From positions 4,377,691 to 4,441,690 of the forward strand of contig CM066304.1 of NCBI GenBank assembly GCA_033807695.1: DNA of 64,000 nucleotides, given 5' to 3'. The notes under the pieces are model-generated. The model worked only from the letters and a program-made list of their open reading frames with translations. It was not told where the DNA came from and searched no databases. The translations under genes and the position numbers were made by a program. The stretch comes from Daedaleopsis sinensis. Lineage: Eukaryota; Basidiomycota; Agaricomycetes; Polyporales; Polyporaceae. How positions within the stretch are numbered: the first letter of the stretch is position 1; the number at the start of each line of letters is the position of its first letter. Shown piece after piece: positions 35,410-47,823 of the stretch.

Positions 35410-36297
35410 GGTGCGGAAGGCGCGGTGCGCGATGCGCGATGGCAAGTGAGCTGGGCTCGGACTTATGCGGCTGAGAATGGACATTGGGACGAACGCGTCG
35501 CTCGATGCGCACATGGACTCGGACTCGGACTTAGATTTAGAGACGGCCCGGTTGCAGTGCACGGGTGCGTTGTGTTGCACATCACTAACTCACTATCGCT
35601 GTATCGTACATCCTAGACTTGTTTTGTACCATGTATGTAGCCATATCAAAAATCGATTTGTAGCTCTCTCTCCGAGAACTAGGGCTTCCGGAGGGACAGC
35701 GTGGAAACTATCTTCGAATTTACGCAGTATGTGATACCGTAGTCCTGTGCACGCCAACGACCATTGTTGAGATTGGGGAGGACAATGAAAGACTACTCAC
35801 GTTACGGTCCTGCTGGCACATCTCGAACTTCGATTTGCCCCTGCGAGAGTATCAGCAAGGCGTTGAAGGAGAAGTCGCTGGATTCACGGTGGGTGATCGA
35901 CGGAACATGAATTACGGTAGCCAAGCCTGTCGTTATGAGAGGAGCAATTGGGGTCGACGAGCAACCACAAGTTACAACTTCAAAAGGTCGAGCGGTGAAC
36001 AGACAGTATACATTGCGGGACAATAAAGATATTCGATACAAAGGATACAGCGACAACTGACGTCTTCTCGAAGCCACCGGAAGGCCGAACCAAAGCCATG
36101 AGACCCGCAACGGCGAGTGACTCAGAGCTCGGACGCGATCGCGGCGGACAGCGTCTAGAGTGAATTGCGTCGCGAATCAGGGCTTTGAGGGACAGTCTGG
36201 AAAAAGATGTGCGGACAAGTCACAGGTCAGAACACCGATCGAGGGGGAGAGGATATCATGGAGTGACATACGGTACGTATCACCGTGCTGCTCAGCC

Positions 36298-36873
36298 TCA
36301 GATGTGCGAGAACTGGACATGGTAGCGATTCGAGTCCTTGTACTCCGGGTCCTCGACCACGTGGTTGCCAGTCTTAAGAAAGTAGTCCACACTGCACTTC
36401 TGGGGGAAGATCTGCCCCCCCACGAATTTCCCGCTCTTGCAGTCGTGCAGGAGGTTCCGCAGGTAATTCTTGCACCCGGTGCTCGGGTGCCCGGTGTTCG
36501 GGCGGAACAGCGAAGACTCCGCCTGGCCGCAGACGTCGATCTTGCACGTGCCGTGCGACTTGATCGTGGTGCAATGCGACTTTTGGTAGTTGCCTTGATA
36601 GCAGAGGTTGTCGTCGGCGAGGTCGTTGATCGCGGCTTCGCAGTCGGAGACGAGCGGGCTCCCGCCTGACGTCTCGCATTTGACATGGCCGTGGTCGTTC
36701 TTCACGCAGGATTCTGAGAGATGAGAAGGAGAGTGAGTGGGATGCGGCGGCGCGAAACGCTAATGCACTACGAGGAGTGAGGACTGACCGCGGGCTTCGA
36801 GCGATGCGCCTTGGACGACGACGACGCCGGCCGTGACGGCGAGAGTGGAGATGACGGTCCAGAGTTTGACCAT
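36298..36873 (-). CDS. Small secreted cysteine-rich protein, copy C, 166 aa
   Basis: Exons 36873-36789 and 36713-36298. It is very close to copy A: signal peptide MVKLWTVISTLAVTAGVVVV, ten cysteines, and words such as ETSGGSPLVSDCEAAIND, CKIDVCGQAESSLFRPNTGH, YLRNLLHDCKSG and FPQKCSVDY. Differences cluster in YQKSHCTTIKSH, after VDYFLKTGNHV and at the end (HVQFSHI). It lies 1.3 kb downstream of the intact eL8 gene on the same strand. Probably exported; function unknown. The intron is in the same position and phase as in A and B. Confidence 0.85.
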
Positions 36874-38176
36874 AGCGAATGACGATTAGGCTCGAAGATC
36901 GATCTGGACCAGCATTCAGTAAAGCCATTCAGGTGTCGCCAGTGGAACACTCACGGTGAGCTTCAATGGATGGACTCGATTGCGATTGAAGCTTGCCCTC
37001 CGAAGGATATATATACTGGAGGTTGAGACTCCTGTACCTGTTTCCGTACCGTACCAGATCGATATCCATCAGAACGCATCGACGGGCCCGCCATAGAACG
37101 TGTTTGAGGCGAGAGGGCTGTATACATGCTGAGCTCGAGGATAGACATTGATGGTCATCCTGACCAAGCGCAAGTGCCGGGATAACCACTGAATCTCCTT
37201 ATCAGCACTCCGTCCTGGCTAGCGATTCACTTAGAGGGCTTGCGGAACCGTGATCTCGTAAAGATGCATGAAGAGAGCCCAGACTTACCGACACAGATGC
37301 CCAGCAATACCCCGTCAATACCCTAACAACCCTTTGCGAATCCTGTGCGCGGGGTCGCAGTTCCACAGCGAAGTACATCATCATCATCATCATATCATGT
37401 GAAACGGTGGAGCAAGGTTAGACTTGCAGGGCGCCCTGAAGGCTAAACGGTTCGGAATCAGCGGTGTCCTGCACGTCATGCGGTCGGCATCGTACCCAAA
37501 TCGTACCGTTCAAACTTCAGGTGAACTCGGACTCAGATTGTCTGCAAGTCGTCTCAGCCGAGCCCGCTTGGTGCGCACCTGCAACAGCGAGATCCGCATG
37601 CACGCCGACAGATAACCCTCTGTCATGCGGCACAAGTTGGACACAAAGTTTCATGGCCAGGGGAGCGAGCGACCCCACAGGCACTGTGCTCCGAGGTCGC
37701 TCAGGGGTCCTGAACATTTTGGGGCCAGGCGAAACACGCCACGAACGGCCTTGAAGTGTCTGCAGGTCTGCGCAACAGACCACATGCAACGCCGTGATCT
37801 GTCCACGCCAACGGCCGTTACTGCGAGCGAACACGACGATGAACGACTACTCACGTTATGGTCCTGCTGGCACGGGTCCAACTTCGATTTGCCATCACGA
37901 GGAGGAGGAGGAGTGTATTAGTATCAACAGGGTTCGAGGGAGATAACCCTAACCCGGATTCACGGTCGTGGTTGGCTATGGTAGAGCCTGTCGCGTTGAT
38001 TGGAGCAAGCGAGGTCGACGGGCAACCGCCAGTTAACACAAGAGGCCGAGAGGACCAGACAGCATAGAGCATACATTGCAGTACCATAAGCATACGCGAC
38101 ACAGGATACAGCGATAACCGACGTCTTTTGAAAGCTACTCGAGGGCCGAGCCAAAGCCGAGAGACTCGCGGGCGGC

Positions 38177-39577
38177 TCAGAGCTTGGACGCGTTCGCGGC
38201 GGACAGCGTCTGGCCTGCAGCCTTCGCACGCTTGCGGAGCATCTGGGTCGACTTCGCGCCACGGATGCCTCCGCCCCACAGACGGCGCTGCTCCTCGTAC
38301 TTGTCGGTGCTGGCGGGCACGTGTCAGCATACCGGGTAAGATCAGAGCGATCGACGGGGATGGGGACGTACAAGTTGGCCTTCGCCGCGCTAACGAGGGT
38401 GGCGAGCTCGCGCTGGTCCTCGCTCTTGACGTCCTGGATGGTCACGACGGCCGCAGTCTTCTTGTGGACGACGGTGCCGAGACGAGCCTTGCCCTTGACG
38501 ATCACGTACGGCACGCCCATCTTGCGGCAGAGCGCCGGGAGGAAGATGACGAGCTCGATGGGGTCGACGTCGTGTGCGATGACGACCAGCGACGCCTTCT
38601 TGGCCTCGACGAGGGCGACGCAGTGGTTCAGGCCGTACTTGACGAACAAGGGCTTCTTGGAGTCCTGGATGGAGCGTCGAGCCGTTGGTATATATTGGAG
38701 GGGATAGTAGGACGCGACACTCACCTTAGCCTGGGCCTCCTTCTCCTCCGCCGTCGCCTTCGCGACCGCGTCAAGACGAGCCTTCTTCTCCTGCTTCGTC
38801 TCGGGACGGTACCTACGAATACAGTCAGCGGGATCCACCAGCGATTCCGCAGCAACGCACTTGTTAAGGAGCTTGAAGAGCTGCGTAGCAGTGTTCTTGT
38901 CGAGCGTGTGCGAGAACTGCGCGATGGCAGGGGGGACCTTCAGGCGCTGGCTGAGGATGACCTTCTGGCGCTGAAGACGGATGTACTCGGGCCACTTGAC
39001 GAAGCGGGTCAGGTCCTGCTTGGGCCGGATGTCCTGGCCTGCAGTCGCGCCACGTGTCGATTAACGACCGTTCTCGAGGTGGTGGGGACGGAGCATGGGG
39101 GCAGAAGTAGGACTCACCGATACCGAAGTTCTTCGGTTGGGACTCGAAGAGAGGGTTCTTTTGGGTCTTGGAGGAGCCCTTGCTAGCACCGTACGGCGCG
39201 GGGGCGGGCTTCTTGCCGGTTCCGGACTTGGCCTTGGGCTGGTCATTGAGACGAGACAGTGAGCATGGCTTGTATGCAGCATAGAAACCGCGCCGTCGCT
39301 GTGCACTCGGAGCTCTAACGCCCACACACGGCGGTGTGGGCCCAGCAAATACAGATGCTCGCGCGTCGTCGCGGTGCTCGCATGATACGAGCACGCTCAG
39401 CGGAGTCTTAGTTCGCTAGTGCGAGTTTCCTGCCTTCATATCGAGAGTCAGTACACGAACGCGGATGTCATCTGCAAGGTGGACGCACCATCCATCCCCA
39501 AACTCTCACTCTGGCAGGATCCTCTGCTGCTCCGTGTACACCGCGACATGCGTCGGCGACGTACAAGTGCTCACCAT
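38177..39577 (-). CDS. RPL8: 60S ribosomal protein eL8 (L7Ae family), 271 aa
   Basis: Six exons join in frame: 39577-39575 (ATG alone), 39238-39118, 39038-38861, 38812-38725, 38664-38372 and 38309-38177. The protein starts [18 protein letters not shown] and follows eL8 throughout: [53 protein letters not shown], the L7Ae RNA-binding core ([49 protein letters not shown]) and [19 protein letters not shown]. It is a component of the large cytosolic ribosomal subunit that binds 25S/5.8S rRNA. The first exon is only the start codon followed by a 336-nt intron, a common ribosomal-protein design. This is the functional member of the duplicated pair. Intron 1 may host a box C/D RNA. Confidence 0.95.
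39396..39477 (-). ncRNA. Candidate intronic box C/D snoRNA in eL8 intron 1
   Basis: On the minus strand there is a C-like box (AGATGAC), a D' CTGA about 25 nt later, a C'-like TATGAAG, and a D CTGA at 39400-39397. A short closing stem is possible. eL8/RPL7A genes host box C/D snoRNAs in other eukaryotes. The stretch with the C, D' and C' boxes is also retained in the pseudogene copy from 20521, where the final D box reads CCGA. No rRNA target was identified. Confidence 0.25.
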
Positions 39578-42500
39578 TGTCGTTTCTTTCGGTCTTGACG
39601 TGGGCAGGTGATGTGTGGCCTTGAGGAAGTGCTGGGGGGCGGGCCGGGGAGCGCGGCTACAGGGGGTAACAGCTCCGCTCGAAGTTACTGCTGCTTAGTT
39701 CAGACTCCGATATAACCATGTTCGGCGCTCCCTAAGTTGACTTTGAACTGTCACGAACGCTTCTGGTGAGTGCTGAGCTCTATTTGACGTTAACCACAGG
39801 AGAGAATCGACTCACGCGTTGGACCAGGTATGTCCCTCCTACTACTCACTCGGTGCAGGTGAGCGACGTCGATGAATATTAACGCTGAGCGCTGGTCGAC
39901 CGCCGAGCAGTCCCTCGAAACGACCTTTACACCTACACCTAGCAGGTAGACTTCTACTTAGACCATGCATCGCACTCGACATTACCTCGCGCTCACCTCT
40001 ACGTACGACAGACTTATACCGCCGTCTCCCGGACCATTCACATGTTACCCCCGGTTCCGAATGCTCATCCACGCCTCGAACCTCCGACATGAAACGTCTA
40101 CTCCTGGCTACGCTGCATGCAAGATTGGAAGCTCCTGCAAAATGTTCTTCCCGACGCAAGTCCATCACAAGATGCCTCGGACCTTCACAGGACCCTTGAG
40201 CAGAAGGCCTCAACCCGGTGCGTCGCGTCTCCCACAAGCTCCTGCTCAGCGTTTCTGCAGATATGTCGCACCGGCATGCAACGTCTCCCGACGGGCTTCC
40301 CATCCGCTGCTGGCCCTGAGCGTAAGGCCGCAGCGTGAGCGGGACGCAACATATGTGTATTCCGGAAGATGCGCCTCCGCGCTCTGCTGTCCACTTCTCC
40401 CGAGCGCGGACGAGGACGTCGATGATGAGTTAGGTGCATGGTGCGCTAGAGTGGTGATGACATCGTCCTTCCTCCTTCTCCCGGAACGCAGACGCTCGCT
40501 CGGGCTTCCCTGTCTTATCGCGAAATACAAATACGTCTGGTCACTTGGAATTTCGCGAACGAGCGAGCCTCAATATCGGAATACTCGACGCGAGCAAACC
40601 CTGTCCCTCTCCTTCTAGATCTGTTGCAAGCTCGACACAAGCTCGTGCTCAACACTCATCCGAGTCCTCTCTCTCGCGGCTCGTGATGAACATTACATAC
40701 ACGTTCCCAAATCTTCCTGATTTTGTGTGTGCTCCCTCCAGACTCGTCGTCTTGCATCTACAGCTTCCGTTTCCGTGTCCAGGCCTCTTGCACCATGTCT
40801 CGCGATCCCGGCGTCACATCTCGCACGCGCGTTCTCTGATCACGCACGCCCACATCCATCTAGTGTCCGTCCACACCCCGGGCCCCAGACAAGCAGGTCC
40901 CGTGTGCGCCCTGCTCGCGTCACCGGGTCCGTATCGCATCATTCCCTTCCTTCGAGCGAAACGCTAATTACTTACAGGACGCGTTTCCGGTCCCACTCGC
41001 AGCACTCCGCAGAATCCTGATAAGCATTCCTCTCCTCTCAGTCCACACAAGTAGACTGCACCCTGAACCTAAGCCATAGAACGTTGCAGCCGCACGCCTC
41101 GCAGGGCACACCATGGCCCGACGTGTCTGCTCGACCGGGTCGCGTACGTACAACACTGCAACTGGGCGTCTCGAGCTACCTGGGCGACGTATGACGCTAC
41201 CGCGGGCCACAAAGGCGCCACACGTACGAGCGAGCGATGACCGTTGCGAGCAGCCGCCATTGGCGCGAGACCCTGTACATGCCGAGCTCATCAAAACGTT
41301 GGCGCGAAGGCTCGACCTGTCGTAGCCAGAGGAACACGGGCACGCTCGCACGAGCACGACATTCCTCACGAAGTCCCGAAGTCCGAGATACGCACGCGGC
41401 ACGCACGGTGCCCGGAGCATGGCCACACACTCGGTCCCTCGTCTCGCCCATTCCGAATGCAGCACGCTTCTTCGTCTGCCTATGGACAAATGCAGCCTAG
41501 CTAGCGTCGTCTTATCGTCGACGTCCTGGGTCCTTCTCATCTTATTACGCACCCTGTACCGTAGTCTAAGTCGCTCTGCAGCTGAGTGCGAGCGTCCGAC
41601 GAAGTACGACCAGTGTTTCAGCGATGAACGCCGTCACGCTGATACCATGTATGTATGTACAGTATTATCGCCCGTCCACTCGCAACGGAGCGCGCTCCGA
41701 GTCCGACGCGCATCTATCGAATTCGAAGCGGACGCGGACATGGGGTTTCCCCAAACAATCGAATAGGACGCGTAGAGCCTAGAGGTACTCAGTCCGGGCC
41801 ACGGTGTATGTGTATATAAAGGCGATTAGTTCGAAGCAACGGTCCTTATCTATCCCGCCTTTCTCCCTTTCTCCCTTTCTCCTCCGCCCTCTCCTCCGAG
41901 TCCTTTCTCCAGGCTCGCGCCGCACCGAGGCACGTTCGGGCGGCGTCCGCCCAGGCACGACATACGCGTCCGCAGCTTTGTGCCGCGTGCGTCCACTGTT
42001 CCCCAGCCCGTCCGTGCTTCCGTTGTGCACGGTGAAAGGACGCTTTGCGATCCGTTGCCCATCTTATGCACACGTCTCCATCGACCATCGCCACTGCGCG
42101 GACGGCCGTCCCGGTTCCACCGCGCAGCCCCGGGGCGACTCGCCCCTCGCCACAGCGGGCGCATGCGAGTGGTACCCGCCCGCTTGGAGCGTATATAGGC
42201 CGTCGTGCGCGAGGTGCGTCTCCAGCCCACTCTTCCTCTTCCTCCTCCTCCCCTCCTCTCCTATTTTCTCCTCCCTCCTCGTCTCCGACTTTTCTTCGTT
42301 CTTCCCAAGTCGCAAGGGTCCTCGTGCGCCCTGCTCCGACAGGCGTCACGGTCACACGAGCTGAGCATACGTACGTACTCGAGCAGTGACAATGACCACG
42401 CGCACGGTCCCCGAAACGGGGACGGGCACGGCGTCCTCCCCGTACCATCCCTCGGCGCCACGTACTCTGCGCGCGCGAGAGCGCGCCCGCTCGGGCGCGC

Positions 42501-43011
42501 ATCGACGGCTGAGTGGTGGCGGCCGCAAGGATTGGTACGGGCAGCTCGTCCGGGTCCGGGTCCCCCGTACGTGGCCCGTGGCGCGCACGTCTCTTACTCT
42601 TTCAACTTGGCTTGGACCGCAGGGCCCGGGTTGCAGAGTTTGAGCGGTGCGATTAGTGCGACTGTGGCAGGCTGCGCCGGTCGTCCGTTCGCTATTCGCT
42701 ATTCGTTATTCATTATGCACATGATTGTGGACATTGGGCGTACCTTGTTCCTCGTGCGGCGCAGAGCCGGGCGCGCTCGCGGACCTGGCTGCGCGTGCGG
42801 GCGTAGGAAGGCGATCGCGCTGCGACTCTGACCCTGAGGGGAGTGGAGAGGAGCGTGATTGTCACCCTGATAGTGAGGCGCACGTCCTCTGGGGACATGT
42901 GCAGACGCTGCCCGGGTGTTGTGCGCTCATGGCAACGGGGCAACGAGGCTGGGCCAGCTCGTACTTCAAGTTGTCGAGCCTAGGCAAGACTCGAACTGCT
43001 GACCAGCTTGG
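39578..43011. other. Gene-free stretch, nothing recognised
   Basis: Open frames such as 39965-40618 and 41804-42364 overlap others on the opposite strand. They have no domain, no signal peptide of note and no consistent splice pattern. A pyrimidine-rich run at 41855-41900 and a CTCCTC-rich run near 42230-42290 resemble promoter tracts, but I find no gene after them. Confidence 0.35.
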
Positions 43012-45850
43012 CGTCGGTGGTGCTGTCGCTGTCGCTGTCGGGGCCCCAGACTCCGGTACGAGCGTGATCTCCACTCACAGCCGGTGTGTTCCTCGGCCCT
43101 ATTCGGAATCGATCTCAGTCCATTCCACCGTCGAGCGATCGCCGATCGGAGGATGCGCTGTTGCTGACGCCTGTCGGGGTGGTGTCTCTAGTCGGGGAGG
43201 CGAAGCGACGGGTGTCCTTCGTAGATCATCTCAGCCTCGCCGCCGGCGGAGCTTGGTAGGGAGGTGAGAGCGACCAGCAACCAGGCGTAGCAAGGCAGTC
43301 GGCCGCTCCGAAGACGCACGCACCATTTCAAAGCTGGAGTAGGTTTTCTAGCGGCGCGAAGCAGAATGAATGAACGTAATTTAGAGCAGAGAATCAGGGG
43401 ACTCACAGCTTCCATTGCGGAGACGCTTGCGCGGAGACGGGCGTTCGCACCGGAAGAAGCAAGTATCTCCTCCTCCACTCACCGTCGACAGGATACGCCA
43501 TCGCTGGAGGCTGTCAGCGCTCTTCCGCGTGGGTGCGCATGCGGCGTAGACTACCGCCTGCGAACCCGTCGAGTCCGTCGAGTAGCCCTCCTCCGCGTCG
43601 GTCGGAGCCCGGAAAGTTTAGAAGCTGAATCACGTACGTGGGGTGGAATGCGGTGCGCGTTTCTTGTATCTTCGAGTGTGCTTGGGGCTGCCCCGCTCTG
43701 CGACACCCCCAGGCCGGCCTCAGCGTACGCCCCCGGATTCTGCGCGCAACGCCGGCGCCGACGCCCGCGGTGCGCATCACCGGTGGGGCATGAGCGGACG
43801 GACCGTGTTGCGTGCGCTCTTGCAGTCGCACGAAGTCAACACTAGGACGGGCAAGATAAGAAGCCCGGTATCGCAGACGCTGTGCTGCGAGCTTACGGCT
43901 ATCTGACAGACTGTGTCTTCGTCGCTGTCTGGCGCATTCAGTCAAGTGCTCCGGACCGAGTACTGAGTATCCATAGTCACAGTAGCACCGTGGGCGTGCA
44001 TCGGGGAAGAGGCGGGGTCATGGCGTTGTGGCGTTGTGGCCAGCTTCAGGGTCGACGTCCAGCAGGGACAGGGGCTGGCCTCCGGTCCGATGCTACGTAC
44101 AGAGTAGGAGCGACTGTCGCGGGAGGCTTCTAATGAACTGTCAGTGACTGGCAGCGTGACGGCATGGCCCGCAGCGGGTCCAACTCGGACATGGTAGCAA
44201 CGAGGGACATGTACGGCACTGTCGTAGAGACCTTGTTAAGTGCTGCGTCGGGCATTCGGAGCTAAAGCTGATTCGCTGCAGAATCGATAGGTGGAAGACT
44301 CACCTGCTTCCTTTCGCTGTTATCCTGGGTACTGGACTTGACGGTACGGCACGCGATGCGGGCTGTAGTCACACTGGAAGGTTCGTTGCGTTTCATAGAA
44401 CGCTCGAACGGCTTCACAGCAGAATGGTCAAGCGACGAGTCATGGCGTGAACTCCAAGCTAGAGTCGGACTCACCATTTGAGTAACGAAGAATCCCAAGG
44501 TGCTACACCTCCGCAGCGAGGTGTACGCTACGCGCTAAGTACTCATAGTCCGAGCCACTGATATTCCCGAACACCATTCCGGAAGCGTTGCGTGAAGCAT
44601 GTCTCTGGCACGAGTTCAAGCATGCTCCGATCGAGCCCTGCGGTCCATCTATGCGTCACTCTCGCTGTCGCTGTCAGCGGTCCCACCGATTACGAGCGCG
44701 ATCTCCACTCACCTCAAAGCCGGTGTTTTCCTCGACCCCGAGGCTTCGGGATCGATGTCCGTCTCAGCGCTCCGCCGCGAGGGTACGCTTGCCAAACCCT
44801 TCCTCCGTAATGGTCGGAGCCCGGGAAGTCAAGAAGTCGAAGCTTGCGCGTGGGGTGGGATGAGGCGAGCGATTTGTGCATCCTTGGGCGTGCTCTGTGC
44901 TACGCCGCTCTGCTCTGTGACAGTCCCGAGGCCCAGCGTGCGCCTCCGGACGTTGCGCGCAACGCCGACGCTCGAACCATGTGTGGGGCACGAGCGGACG
45001 GACCGTGTCGCGCTCTTCTACACCCCGCATCCAACTCCAGCAACTGCCTGCAGTCGCATGATCAACGCCTGGACGGACGGGTAAGTAGGAAGGCCGGCAT
45101 CGCAGACGCTGTGCTGCGAGCTTACGGCTATCTGACAGACCGCGTCAGTCAAGTGCTCGAGATTGAAGTTGTGAGCGCCGTGGAGGTGCATTGACGTTGA
45201 CACGTCCGGGGAAAAGGCGGCGTTGTAACTTGCGGCCAGCTTCAGAGTCGACGTCCAGCAGGGGCCGGGGCAGGCCTCCGGTCCGATGCTGCGCACTGAA
45301 TACTGAGGAAGAGCGGCTGTCGCGCGGGGCTTCTATGACCTGTCCCGCCCTGGTGTCAGTAATTGGCAGCGTAACGGCAGGCCCGCAGCGGGTCTAACTC
45401 AGACGTGGTGGCAACGACCAGCACGTACGGTGCTGTCGTAGTGTTGCGTCGGCATTGGGAGATAACACTGAGTCGTGCAAATTAGGAGCGTACGGAATCG
45501 AGAGATGGAAGACTAACCCAGTCCTGTTCGCTGTTACCCAGCGCACTGGACTTGACGGTACGGCACGCTGCGGGCTGTAGCTACACCCAACGGCGGAAGG
45601 TTCGTGAAGTTTCGTAAAACTCTTGAAGAGATTTACAGCAGAACGGTCAGAAGACATAGTGTGAAGTCCGAGCCGGAGGAGGAGGATGTTACGCCACCGC
45701 AAGTCGGTGTACGCTACGCGCCAGGTAGTACTCGTAGTCCGAATGATTGGTATTCCCCGAACACTGTGGCGGACGTGTTGTGTGAAGCTTGTCTCTGTCA
45801 CGAGTCGAAGCGGGCTCGGGCAATTGATCGTGTGGCATATCGCGGCACGG
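43012..45850. repeat. Diverged ~1.2-kb tandem duplication
   Basis: Matched blocks include 43589-43690 with 44801-44900, 43869-43910 with 45098-45140 (a 40-base stretch almost identical), 44291-44440 with 45504-45650, and 44545-44630 with 45727-45815, all offset about 1.18-1.23 kb. An earlier block, 43030-43110 with 44662-44740, is offset 1.63 kb, so the first unit holds about 400 extra bases near 43.12-43.56 kb. No coding sequence is evident in either unit. Confidence 0.7.
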
Positions 45851-46301
45851 CAGATACTGTGTCTGTGGAAGTCGTTCGTGAATATGAAGACTCTGCCGTA
45901 CAGGCAGCCTGGTTAATTACCTTGGAGCACTCGCAGCTGTGACTCTGCAGATCCAGGTCGGAGTCTCGATGATCGTACTGCTGTTGGTCCAGTACTTAGA
46001 TACCGCCGCCCGGGACGAAAAAGTAAGTCAAACGTTGTGGACCTACGTCATTGTAGCCCTAACCCAGACCTGTCCGGATACGGCGGAAGGCGTTCCGCAT
46101 CGTCCAGCGAGTGACAGGGAGCTCCATGGACTCCGAGTCATCGACGTCATCGGGCGCACTCGCAGCAAGGGCCTCGAGGCTCTTGCACGTCCTCTGAACT
46201 CCTGAACATCAACGCATACTGCACCTCGACATCACAGCAACCCGCTCACCTTCAAACCACACATCCGAGTCGCTCTTGAAACTCTCTGCCATACCATCAG
46301 C
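45851..46301. other. Intergenic, upstream of the 46.3-kb gene
   Basis: Nothing recognised apart from the presumed promoter of the next gene. Confidence 0.35.
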
Positions 46302-47218
46302 ATGTCGAACGTCGGCTCGGAACAGCCGCAAGGACAGAAGGGGTCCGTCGGCCAGAAGCTGAGGTGCGTATAGTCTCCGCGCGAGCTCGCGCGAAGGGTG
46401 CTGATGCTGACGGGCTTGACCGTGCGCTGCTCCCACAGAGGCGCAACGGAAGTCGTCCACGGTGAGTCCAGGTATCCTTCCAGAATCCAGACCGGGTTCT
46501 ACGCATCGCGCGTTCCCGGGGTCGTCCAGATGCGAACCCCGTAGCCTGAGCGCAGGAGCCCGCCCGTAGCACGCACCCGGGACGGCGCTCCTCCTCATCA
46601 TCCGGCGACCTACCTCTGCCGGTTCCAGCCCGTGCAGTCACGACTCACGGTGGAGACTCTATCCCCCGCGGCACTGTCGTGCTGACCAGCCGCTCCCTCC
46701 CAGGGCTCGGCGACAACCTCCGCGGGCACTTCATGGACGCCGTCGACTCCGCGACGAACTCCGCGCCAGCGTCCCAGGGTCACCCCGAGACGCACCACGG
46801 CCGCGAAGAGGTCGAGCGCGGGATGGCGAAGCTCACGGGGGGCGCTGGCGCTGCGTCGACGGTTCCCAGCGGTCCGGGAGGAGCATCGGGAGCGGGAGCG
46901 GGAGCGACGCCGACGACCCCAGCCGCAAGCTCTCGGGGTACCGGCATGGGCGGGCAGGAAGGGAACGTGCTGGGGGGCCCGTCGAGCGCGATGGCTGCCG
47001 GGTTCACGAACGCGGGGCCCGAGAGCGCTGTTGCCCAGGCTCCGTACCAGCAGCAGTACTCGGCGGGCGGGGCGGAGACGGGTGGGATGTCGAATGGGCG
47101 TGATTTCGGACACGGGGCGGGGGCGACGTCGGGGTCGGGTGGGGCACAGGGTGGGGCTGGGATGGGGAGTGCGGGTCCTGCACCCGCGTTCGGAGGGGAG
47201 CCGACGCACCTGGGTTGA
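46302..47218 (+). CDS. Small protein of unknown function, 199 aa (paralogue 1)
   Basis: Exons 46302-46363, 46439-46461 and 46704-47218 join in frame. The N-terminal part (MSNVGSEQPQGQKGSVGQKL, then RGATEVVHGLGDNLRGHFMD, AVDSATN) contains the motif shared with the 47.8-kb gene. The rest is Gly/Ala/Ser-rich and low complexity, ending EPTHLG. No signal peptide or membrane helix is seen. I do not recognise a named domain; similar small proteins occur as hypothetical genes in basidiomycetes. The middle exon is only 23 nt, as in the paralogue, which strongly supports the model. Confidence 0.8.
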
Positions 47219-47378
47219 ACAGTTTGGTCTGCGTTATCACTGCAGGGTTCTGACAACGAGTAAGCGTGGTGTTTCTGGATGAGATCGAGGTATACTTGCA
47301 ATGTACGAGATCGTTATGCACTTTCTCGCTTGACACGTCTTCTACTCTGAGGTTGAGAGAAGAATACAATCGGGAATG

Positions 47379-47450
47379 TCCGATATGGTGTAGTGGCTAA
47401 CATTATCGCCTCTCACGCGATAGCCCGGGGTTCGATTCCCCGTGTCGGAA
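47379..47450 (+). tRNA. tRNA-Glu (anticodon CTC)
   Basis: A 72-nt cloverleaf. The acceptor stem TCCGATA pairs with TGTCGGA and is followed by discriminator A. The D-arm contains TGGTGTAGTGGCTAACA. The anticodon stem ATCGC/GCGAT closes the loop CTCTCAC with anticodon CTC, reading GAG. The T-arm is CGGGGTTCGATTCCCCG. No intron is present. Confidence 0.95.
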
Positions 47451-47823
47451 TTTTTGCTGCAGCAGTCTCTTTTGCACCTCATCTCTCTCAAGAACGCCGA
47501 TGCGCAATACACGATTCACCGTGTGAGGCTTCCCAAGCTCTTCATTCACTACTATTAACAATCCCTGTAGACTATGAACGTAGGCGCGACTGCCTACTAC
47601 CACGCACACGGTAGCCTCCTCTCAGGATGACGTCACCAAGGATATCGTTCGCTATGACATCGTTCGTTCGCCGCGTGTGGGTCCCAGGTGGCGCGCATAG
47701 CTACACAGCACGTATATAAAGTGCGCCCACGCCCAACGACGAGGCACTTCTTTTCCCGTTACCACCACCAACGCGCTCAACTTGCAAACTTAGACCTCAC
47801 CACATCCGCCTCTTATTCTCGTC

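Larger units (their letters stand above)
35742..39525 (-). repeat. Right arm of the inverted duplication
   Basis: Inverted counterpart of 20488-24135. It contains the intact eL8 gene from within intron 1 onward, the spacer, secreted-protein gene C, and from 36160 to 35742 a second eL8 tail that stops after about 420 bp. The left arm continues past the matching point into a full second spacer and copy B, so the right arm is the shorter version. Confidence 0.85.

Noticed and set aside
39965..40618. 217-residue open frame on the plus strand
   Set aside because: Same pattern: competing antisense frames, no recognisable motif, in a stretch with no other coding signal.
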